A stretch of DNA of 7,101 nt from Parcubacteria group bacterium Gr01-1014_72 (GTDB taxonomy: Bacteria > Patescibacteriota > Minisyncoccia > Phycocordibacterales > VMFH01): NCBI GenBank assembly GCA_007375925.1, contig VMFH01000070.1, positions 1-7,101 of the forward strand. Direction: 5' to 3'. This document shows positions 1 through 5,010 of this stretch, in pieces (within the stretch, counting starts at the first letter, position 1; each line of letters starts with the position of its first letter). Both the position numbers and the translations under genes were made by a program. The notes under the pieces are model-generated. The model ran no database searches. It was not told the DNA's origin and saw only the letters and a program-made list of their open reading frames with translations.

Positions 1-79
1 CTTCGCACATCTTCGCCGTCTGGATGCCGTGCGCCTTCTCGGTCGGGAAACGCATATTGGCGATGTAGTAGATTTTCAT
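1..79 (-). CDS. Glycosyltransferase, N-terminus only (cut by window edge)
   Basis: The first 26 codons of a gene that runs off the left edge. It begins at an ATG (79-77) that overlaps the TGA of the upstream glycosyltransferase gene as ATGA. The translation starts MKIYYIANMRFPTEKAHG and goes on through IQTAKMCE. A hydrophobic first beta strand followed by a loop with P-T-E-K-A-H-G-I-Q and a helix is, from memory, the usual opening of one group of bacterial GT4 enzymes (GT-B fold, N-terminal Rossmann domain). There is no clear Shine-Dalgarno sequence in front of the ATG, so translation probably depends on coupling to the upstream gene. The substrate cannot be told. The family call rests on this short opening only. 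Confidence 0.7.
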   Translation of the reverse strand, partial: MKIYYIANMRFPTEKAHGIQTAKMCE

Positions 80-1131
80 GAAAGTGATTGAGCGATTGAT
101 TTCACAAGTATCGCTATGTCGTGCGTTTCCACTACATAAGAACGTGCTTCCGCCGCCACTACATCCCTATTCCGCCGCGGTATTGCAAAAAAGGTTTTGA
201 GTTTCTCCGCCAAATCTGCCGAGTCATCCTCCCTGAAAAAACAAGCTGGCGGAAAGCAATCAATGAACGCCTTGCTTGAAACGAGTGGAAGCGCCCCCGA
301 AGCGGCCGCTTCCAAGACTGTTTTGTCGTAATTGCCCGCTGGCGTCAGATTCACGAACACGTCCGCCGATTGGAAAAACCGAACCGCGTCATGATTGGAA
401 ACCGCGCTGTGAAGCTCTGCCTTCCCAGCTTCTATAACAGGCCGGAGCGTATTTTTGAGACGCTCGTAATACGCTTTGTCTTCCAACCGCGCGTCTCCGA
501 CAACGACCAACCGAAAATCTTCGCCCTGACTATGAAGTAGTCGCGCCGCTTCAACCAAAATATGGACACCTTTTACCGGCGCAATTCTTCCCAGAAAAAG
601 AATTGTTCGCGCCGAGCGAACTGTTGCGTTGGGAGTAAAGAGCGCCGTATCAATCCCTGCTGGCATCCGCACTGCTTTCTCGCTCCTGGCAGACGCGGAG
701 TAGGGCGATGTGTGGAATACCTTGTCCGAAAGCATTATCGCAAGCCGGAGCCGGAAACCTCCCTTCGTGTGGTTGTACCACAGCGCCACTCGTTTTCCCG
801 TCAAGCGCCAAAAAATTGCTCCCAGAATCACATACTCCGGATTCATGTGGACGAACACCGCATCATACTCCCGCCGATTTCGTACTATATATCGTATGAA
901 TCGGAGGGCGTACAGAAAACGATTTCCCCCTCGTTCTTTCCCGAGTGAGTCAACGGGCACGCCGACAAGATCAAGATTATGTGCGCCCTTCCGCAGACAA
1001 AGCGCGCGAACGGAAAAAGCGCGCGAAAAGGCGCGAAGCCATCCCACAACGAACCCGAGCACCGGACCCCTCTCGTCAACCGCTTGTGTGATAAAAAGGA
1101 GTCGCGGCTTGTCTGTGGAAGAAAGTATCAT
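76..1131 (-). CDS. GT4-family glycosyltransferase (intact)
   Basis: A 351-residue protein that should transfer a sugar from a nucleotide-sugar donor to a growing glycan at the cytoplasmic side of the membrane. The N-terminal Rossmann domain covers about residues 9-140, with FVHMNPEY near 93-100. The linker motif PAGID is at 157-161. The C-terminal donor-binding domain begins at about 175, with GRIAPVKG (181-188) and NYDKTVLEAAASG (267-279). In the usual E-x7-E pair the second Glu is E274, but the first position is Gly266. That variant is, as I recall, shared by close relatives, so it need not mean loss of activity. The length is normal for the family and there is no break. The ATG (1131-1129) overlaps the TGA of the dehydrogenase gene as ATGA. 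A good ribosome-binding site (AGGTGAGGAG) lies 9 bases upstream, inside the dehydrogenase 3' end. Donor and acceptor are unknown. Confidence 0.9.
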   Translation of the reverse strand: MILSSTDKPRLLFITQAVDERGPVLGFVVGWLRAFSRAFSVRALCLRKGAHNLDLVGVPVDSLGKERGGNRFLYALRFIRYIVRNRREYDAVFVHMNPEYVILGAIFWRLTGKRVALWYNHTKGGFRLRLAIMLSDKVFHTSPYSASARSEKAVRMPAGIDTALFTPNATVRSARTILFLGRIAPVKGVHILVEAARLLHSQGEDFRLVVVGDARLEDKAYYERLKNTLRPVIEAGKAELHSAVSNHDAVRFFQSADVFVNLTPAGNYDKTVLEAAASGALPLVSSKAFIDCFPPACFFREDDSADLAEKLKTFFAIPRRNRDVVAAEARSYVVETHDIAILVKSIAQSLS

Positions 1132-1833
1132 TTCTTTTTACTCCTCACCTTCGCGCCATATACGCCCCTAAGAAGCTCCGCATCCTTCCCGCTCCCGAGG
1201 AGAAGCGCGATATTCTTCTTCTCCGCCGCTCTCAAAAGGGCACGACCTGCTGGGTCTTTTACAACGCGCGAATAAAAGGAAGAAAACGCCGCAAAGTCCT
1301 TGATGAAACAGTGTCCGCCCGCACCACGCCCTCCGTCAAAAATCGCCTTCCAGTGACTCTTGCCGAGACGCGCGTCTGCGGCCATCGCCTCCGCCACCTC
1401 GGCAAACGAGCCGCCGAGTCCTTCCGCCGCATCGTAGAGAATATTGATGAACAAGGTCTTGATGTACAAGAGACAGTTCCCGCCGTACTTCACAAGCTCG
1501 GCGTCCCGTGCGCGCATAATTTTCTCAAATGGCGCGCGCGGAAGAATCCGGAGGAGGAGCCGCGCGGCGCGGCGGTGGCGCGGAGAGTCAGACGGCACCC
1601 CGATGATGTTTCGCATCGGCTTCGCAACATCCCGCCGCGCATTCGCCTCGGTCAGAAACTCCGGTGAGTTGAGAATAATGATTCTGGGATGCGCTTTCTG
1701 CATCGCCTCCGTCGTACCCGGCAAAACTGTTGATTTTATAACCGAACACGCTCTTGCTAGATCGGAAGAGCGTCGTGTAGTTCCCGACATACCCTTGTCC
1801 GATGAAACCAATGAGTGATTTCCTCTCCTTCAT
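1128..1833 (-). CDS. UDP-glucose/GDP-mannose dehydrogenase family protein, broken by adapter sequence
   Basis: An NAD-dependent nucleotide-sugar 6-dehydrogenase that would oxidise a UDP- or GDP-hexose to the uronic acid for the surrounding glycosyltransferases. The N-terminal piece (1833 to about 1781) encodes MKERKSLIGFIGQGYVGN, with the G-x-G-x-x-G dinucleotide-binding loop. The C-terminal piece (about 1758 to 1128, another frame) carries VIKSTVLPGTTE, NSPEFLTEA, AELVKYGGN, and GRGAGGHCFIKD with the catalytic Cys. Between them lie 22 bases of Illumina adapter, translated as YTTLFRS or TTRRSSDL depending on frame. Most of the NAD-binding domain is missing, roughly 55-75 codons by comparison with remembered relatives. 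The ATG at 1833 follows AAAAAGGAAA and is preferred over the ATG at 1851, which has no visible ribosome-binding site. The TGA overlaps the next gene as ATGA. The break is an assembly artefact, so the real gene is probably intact. Confidence 0.9.
1141..1150 (-). promoter_or_regulatory. Ribosome-binding site of the distal GT4 gene
   Basis: AGGTGAGGAG on the minus strand lies 9 bases upstream of ATG 1131, inside the last codons of the dehydrogenase gene. It is the clearest Shine-Dalgarno-like sequence in the operon. Together with the ATGA overlap it supports this start and allows both coupled and independent initiation. Confidence 0.7.
1759..1780 (+). other. Illumina TruSeq adapter remnant (assembly artefact)
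   Basis: These 22 bases, starting AGATCGGAAGAGCGTCG, match the first 22 bases of the reverse complement of the Illumina TruSeq universal adapter. The match stops at 1781, where the adapter would go on GGAAAG and the window reads TTCCCG. The site is exactly where the dehydrogenase gene loses its conserved middle part and changes frame. It is not biological sequence. Confidence 0.97.
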
Positions 1834-1863
1834 TTTCCTTTTTGTGCGCATACGTTTATAAAC

Positions 1864-2890
1864 TCAAATCAAAATAGAATTTTTAAATCGCTCCAAATAC
1901 TCCGCCTCCGTGCGAGCAACTCCGACAGGCAAACGAAATTCTCCCCGTGTTCTCTCTCCTCCTTTCCACTCACCAAACACGGCGAGAATTTTCTCCGAGA
2001 GACACGCCGAATCACCCACAGGACACACAAAACCACTTTCTCCGTCCCGAACCACTTCGCGTGCGACACCAACATCGGTTGTTACAATCGGGAGCCCCGC
2101 AGCAGATGCTTCCACAAGAGCGAGTCCGTACCCCTCGTAGAGCGAAGTTACGAGAAACGCGTCCGCAGTTTTGTAAAGAGAGGAGACATCGCTCTGCGCT
2201 CCCGCGAAAACAACATAAGCCTCTAGCTGTAAACTTTTCGCTGTTAGTCGTAAAGATGAGAGGAGCGGACCGTCACCAATAATAACAAGGCCTGTACGTG
2301 GATACTTCGCCGCGACCTTTTGTATAACCTTGAGCGCAAGCGGAATGTTCTTCTCCGGAGCGAGGCGCGCGACCATGAGAATAATGCGGTCAAATTGCGG
2401 ATACTTTTTGTGAAGGCGGAAGAAGAAAGCGGGCGAGCAAAGTGCGGAAACGGTTGCGAAGTGAGTGCCTTGCGAAATATGGACTCAAAAAATCAGTGTG
2501 AATTTGAAGATGCAATCGTGCGCCCGTTAAACGCGAAATAATCCACGCAATTAAACCAAGTTCAAACGGATTTTGCGCCGTAACCACCCATCTTGAAACT
2601 TGAAACTTGAAACTTGAAACAGAGGAAATTATTTTTTTACCGAGGTGTATTGTCTTGAGAAACACCCCCACTTTTGTACTCGTATTAAGGGGGTATACCC
2701 ATGCGTTTTTTGATATTTGTATTTTGATATTTAGATTTGTTTCGGATTTAGGATTTTGGATTTTTGATCTTTTTGTAAAAACAATGATATGCAGTTCTTC
2801 AAACAGCCCCGCATACGCGCGGTGCCGCTCCCACGAGGCGCTCCCCTCGCGAAGTATCTCCGCATCGGATGACACCATGAGAACGTTCAT
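1864..2890 (-). CDS. GT4-family glycosyltransferase, frame-broken with missing middle
   Basis: The two halves of one gene are in different frames. The N-terminal half (2890 to about 2420) opens MNVLMVSSDAEILREGSASW and ends in the conserved HTDFLSPYFARHSLRNRF (131-148) and LLARFLLP. The C-terminal half (about 2415 to 1864) reads HKKYPQFDRIILMVARLAPE, then VIIGDGPL, then SLYEGYGLALVEASAAG with an intact E-x7-E pair. In remembered Parcubacterial relatives about 40-50 residues lie between LLP and LHKKYP, including a VVSERI-type segment, and they are absent here. The frame changes at about 2413-2422. Both a real deletion and a collapsed assembly gap fit, and the adapter in the next gene favours the latter. 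The gene carries heptamer-periodic repeats at 2592-2620 and 2702-2765. Its ATG overlaps the upstream TGA as ATGA. It would be a sugar transferase of the operon; the donor is unknown. Confidence 0.85.
2222..2256 (-). repeat. Possible degenerate micro-repeat within glycosyltransferase gene
   Basis: This AT-richer stretch encodes LTAKSLQLEA between two parts of the C-terminal glycosyltransferase domain. Related Parcubacterial proteins, as I recall them, carry similar Lys/Leu/Ser-rich strings at the same spot, which suggests a surface loop that accepts short repeat inserts. The period is much less regular than in the other two repeats of this gene, so the call is tentative. Confidence 0.35.
2592..2620 (-). 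repeat. Heptamer tandem repeat, four copies of TTTCAAG, inside a gene
   Basis: On the plus strand CTTGAAA occurs four times in direct succession (2592-2619), plus one extra base. On the coding strand the unit is TTTCAAG. A 7-base unit shifts frame with each copy, so it is read in all three frames as SSFKFQVS, and three units (21 bases) are frame-neutral. It lies in the N-terminal domain of the glycosyltransferase, just before the conserved WVVTAQNPFE. It is a perfect tandem repeat and not a CRISPR. Confidence 0.9.
2702..2765 (-). repeat. AT-rich, largely heptamer-periodic insert inside a gene
   Basis: On the coding strand this stretch holds AAAATCC twice, then TAAATCC, and further on AAATATC, AAAATAC and AAATATC, so the period is mostly seven bases. 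It encodes SKIQNPKSETNLNIKIQISK, which is Asn/Lys/Ile-rich and unlike the rest of the protein. It contrasts strongly with the GC-rich sequence around it. It falls between the first beta-alpha unit (ending HIIVFTK) and AWVYPLNTST, where a surface loop is expected. It looks like an in-frame repeat insertion. Confidence 0.75.
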
Positions 2891-3891
2891 AGGTTTTTCT
2901 TAATCGCTACAATTTCCCTGCAAATCTCCTCCCAGGAGTGGCGGAAGAGGAAGGCGCGGATTTTGGCCTGTTGCGCAGCATAATTTTTCTCATCCGAGAG
3001 CCAGATGATTTTTTCGGCGATGTCATCAAGCGATTCTGGGTCAACGAAAAGTGCAATGTCCTTGAGACGCTCGCGGAAACCCGTCTCCCGCGTCAGAATG
3101 AACGGCTTCTCGCACCGAATGGCGTCCAAAATAGTATTGGGCGACACGTCTCCTAAGGTCGCGATAATGACTGCGTACGAGCGACGGATTTTCTCAAGAA
3201 AATTGTCGGGCGTTATTATCTCGTCATCGTACCCCACTTCCACTCCCGCCGCCCGCACCTTCTCAAACGCCTTTTTGACGCGCTCGGCATTCTTCCACTT
3301 CAAGAGACGCGCTCCCATAAGAAAAACCTTGCGCGCGGGAGGGAGCGCGCCGAGCCGCTCGCCGTAGTAATTCTCAACAATGTAGCAACGCGCGGGTGCC
3401 AAACGATATGGTGCGAGAAAGAGGTCTCTCTGCCACGCGGTGCTGAACACAACTGCCGATGCGTTCCGAAACGCCCATCCTGCAAGCCGAAACACAAGCT
3501 TCTCTTTTGAGTTTAACTTCCCCATTCTCGTTTGATAGAAATCGCGAAGGAGCACGAGATCGCCCGTTCGCTCCACATACCACTCCCAAAGAAAGTCTCC
3601 GCCGGTGCGAATTATCGTCGGAACGCGAAAGAGTTTCCCTGCAAAAACCGCCGGCACTGCCGCGCTGAAAGTATCGGGAATAAAAATAAAATTCGCCCGA
3701 AAGACGCTTGGGATGAGCCGCGCGAAAAAGACGAGGTGACGAACCCCTGTCGGCAACCACCGGAGAGCCCGAAAATGGTGCGCCGACACTTCATGTCCCT
3801 CTCGCCACCACACCCCCTCCGTCCCCTTCGCGAACTGCGCGGGACCGCCAATGTCGGGCGGATAGATGCCTGTTGCAATGACGATTTTCAT
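2887..3891 (-). CDS. GT4-like glycosyltransferase (intact)
   Basis: A 334-residue GT-B glycosyltransferase. It opens MKIVIATGIYPPDIGGPAQF, with the Gly-rich acceptor/donor cleft loop GGP at 15-17. FVFIPD-like FIFIPDTFSAAVP is near 69-80, and TIIRTGGDFLWEWYVERTGD (92-111) is a segment I recall from Parcubacterial relatives. The C-terminal domain starts near 188, with GARLLKWKN (193-201) and DVSPNTILDAIRCEKPFI (248-265). The usual E-x7-E pair is replaced by D248 and D256. The length is near normal and no break is visible. The ATG lies 15 bases after the stop of the upstream glycosyltransferase and has no convincing Shine-Dalgarno sequence. The TGA overlaps the next gene as ATGA. Sugar donor and acceptor are not predictable. 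Confidence 0.88.
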   Translation of the reverse strand: MKIVIATGIYPPDIGGPAQFAKGTEGVWWREGHEVSAHHFRALRWLPTGVRHLVFFARLIPSVFRANFIFIPDTFSAAVPAVFAGKLFRVPTIIRTGGDFLWEWYVERTGDLVLLRDFYQTRMGKLNSKEKLVFRLAGWAFRNASAVVFSTAWQRDLFLAPYRLAPARCYIVENYYGERLGALPPARKVFLMGARLLKWKNAERVKKAFEKVRAAGVEVGYDDEIITPDNFLEKIRRSYAVIIATLGDVSPNTILDAIRCEKPFILTRETGFRERLKDIALFVDPESLDDIAEKIIWLSDEKNYAAQQAKIRAFLFRHSWEEICREIVAIKKNL

Positions 3892-3906
3892 ACCAGTAAC
3901 ACTATA

Positions 3907-4861
3907 TCAACGAAGAAGTTTGCGAAAGACATTGACCATCTGCTCGGCAACTATTCCCCACCCATACTTTTTCGCACACTCTTTTCCCCCCGCGACAAGG
4001 CGCGCGCGAAGCGCGCTATCGCCAATAAGGCGCTTTACGGCCGTCGCGATTGTTTCTGGTTTTTGCGGCTCGCAGAAAAGGCCTGTAATGCCGTCCTTGA
4101 GAAAATCGGGAATACCGCCGACGGGGGTCGCGATAACAGGGAGCCTCCGCATTCTTCGGGACCAACCGCGATGTTGTCACCACCACCACATCGTCTTTTC
4201 CATACCCCAACTCACCTCTTATCCTCTCCCTTTCCTCAACTTTCAACTTTTCACTTTCAACTTTAAACTTCTGCACGTCTACCCCATTCGGCACCACGCA
4301 AACACGCCTTGCTCCCATCTCCCGCGCCCAATCGGCCAAGTACTCTGAAATCGTCTGCACAACGTCTGCACGGCGAAAGATTGCCTTCCAGATTGGGTAC
4401 AGAAACGGATAGAAAATACCCATTTTCTTTGCCGGATAGCTCCGGTCGTCGCCCTCTTGGAGCGTCAGAAGAAACGGCACATAGGGATGCAGGAGCTTGA
4501 AAAAGAGCGCGGCGAAGCCGGCGCGGTTCGCCATGATGGACCACGCTGCTTCGTAGTGATGCTCGCGGTGAAGAGTTGCGGCGCGAAGCGCCGCGGCAAA
4601 CGGAAAGAAGAGCTTCGCAAGCGGGAGCGGAATGAAGCTCGGCACAACGCGATGAATGAAAATGTTCCCAACACGTTCACGCTTCATCTGCCCGAGGCGA
4701 AGCGTTACCATATCAAACGCATACGTGCCTCCAAGCCGGTCGGTAATTTCTTTCACAGCAATCTCCGCCCCGCCGATGAAGCGGGGATGGTAGGTAAGAG
4801 AAATGATGAGAATTTTTATTCCGGCGAGCGAGGAGCGCCGCGCAAACGTCTTCGTTTGCAT
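3907..4861 (-). CDS. GT4-family glycosyltransferase, frame-broken with missing middle
   Basis: The N-terminal part from ATG 4861 contains IKILIISLTYHPRFIGGAE (15-33), VPFLLTLQEGDD (128-139), FRRADVVQTISEYLADWARE (162-181) and VVPNGVD (189-195), ending TTSRLVPKN at 237 (about 4151). The C-terminal part continues in another frame as RLPVIATPVGGIPDFLKDG and ends at 3907. In relatives, as I recall, about 80-90 residues lie between these segments, including the first Glu of E-x7-E; here they are gone. A real deletion would inactivate the enzyme, but an assembly collapse is at least as likely. A heptamer repeat (4236-4270) encodes FKVESEKLKVE after VPNGVD. The start is uncertain. ATG 4861 lacks a clear ribosome-binding site. 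The frame also stays open up to ATG 5014, which overlaps the upstream stop as ATGA, but the extra 51 residues come from a hairpin cluster and look non-protein-like. Confidence 0.82.
4236..4270 (-). repeat. Heptamer-periodic micro-repeat inside a glycosyltransferase gene
   Basis: On the plus strand CAACTTT recurs at 4237, 4244 and 4258, with TCACTTT at 4251 and a partial AAACTT at 4265, so the period is seven bases. On the coding strand it reads GTTTAAAGTTGAAAGTGAAA and onward, giving QKFKVESEKLKVE. The unit (TTTCAAC in rotation) differs by one base from the TTTCAAG heptamer of the downstream glycosyltransferase gene but lies in the opposite orientation relative to the coding strand. It sits just after the conserved VVPNGVD, at the linker between the two GT-B domains. 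Confidence 0.85.
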
Positions 4862-4965
4862 GGCGTCCGAGCGAAGACGGAACAAAGGTTGAATGCCCCG
4901 CGGCTTCGCCGCGGGAAAGAACGAGCGAAGCGAGTTCCAACAATACCTCGGGGCAAGCCCCGAGG
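4823..4965. repeat. Cluster of hairpins between the lamin-tail gene and a glycosyltransferase gene
   Basis: Three perfect inverted repeats are visible: CCTCGGGGC/GCCCCGAGG (4946-4965, 2-base loop), CCCGCGGC/GCCGCGGG (4897-4915, loop TTC) and GCAAACG/CGTTTGC (4842-4859, loop TCTT). Weaker hairpins lie between or beside them at 4919-4937 (GAAC/GTTC ends with an internal mismatch), 4865-4883 and 4823-4839. None is followed by a T-run on either strand, so intrinsic termination is unlikely. The leftmost perfect hairpin covers the first codons of the glycosyltransferase if it starts at 4861. The cluster could be a repetitive palindromic element or a site for RNA processing; the sequence alone does not decide. 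Confidence 0.75.
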
Positions 4966-5010
4966 AACCTTTATGGGCCCTTCCTGCGTGACCATGTTGA
5001 TCATGTGTGT

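Noticed and set aside
562..948. Plus-strand open frames opposite the GT4 gene (562-948, 710-1171)
   Set aside because: They are antisense to a well-supported glycosyltransferase, lack ribosome-binding sites and have no protein-like pattern.
2415..2427. Second adapter remnant in the 2413-2427 region (CGGAAGA)
   Set aside because: Only seven bases agree with the adapter core, too few to separate from chance, and they fit the coding sequence of the gene.
2405..2430. Programmed ribosomal frameshifting at the glycosyltransferase breaks
   Set aside because: A frameshift would not explain the missing conserved residues, and no slippery heptamer with a downstream stimulator is evident at either junction.
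2592..2765. CRISPR-like array
   Set aside because: The repeats are 7-base tandem units without spacers and lie inside a coding frame. No cas genes are present.
4897..4965. Strong GC hairpins as intrinsic terminators
   Set aside because: Neither hairpin is followed by a T-run on the minus or plus strand, and the operon continues in the same direction.
4816..5004. Short minus-strand frame starting MINMVTQEGPIKVPRGLPRG
   Set aside because: It is almost wholly encoded by the hairpin array and overlaps the glycosyltransferase N-terminus in another frame. It probably recurs only because the repeat recurs.
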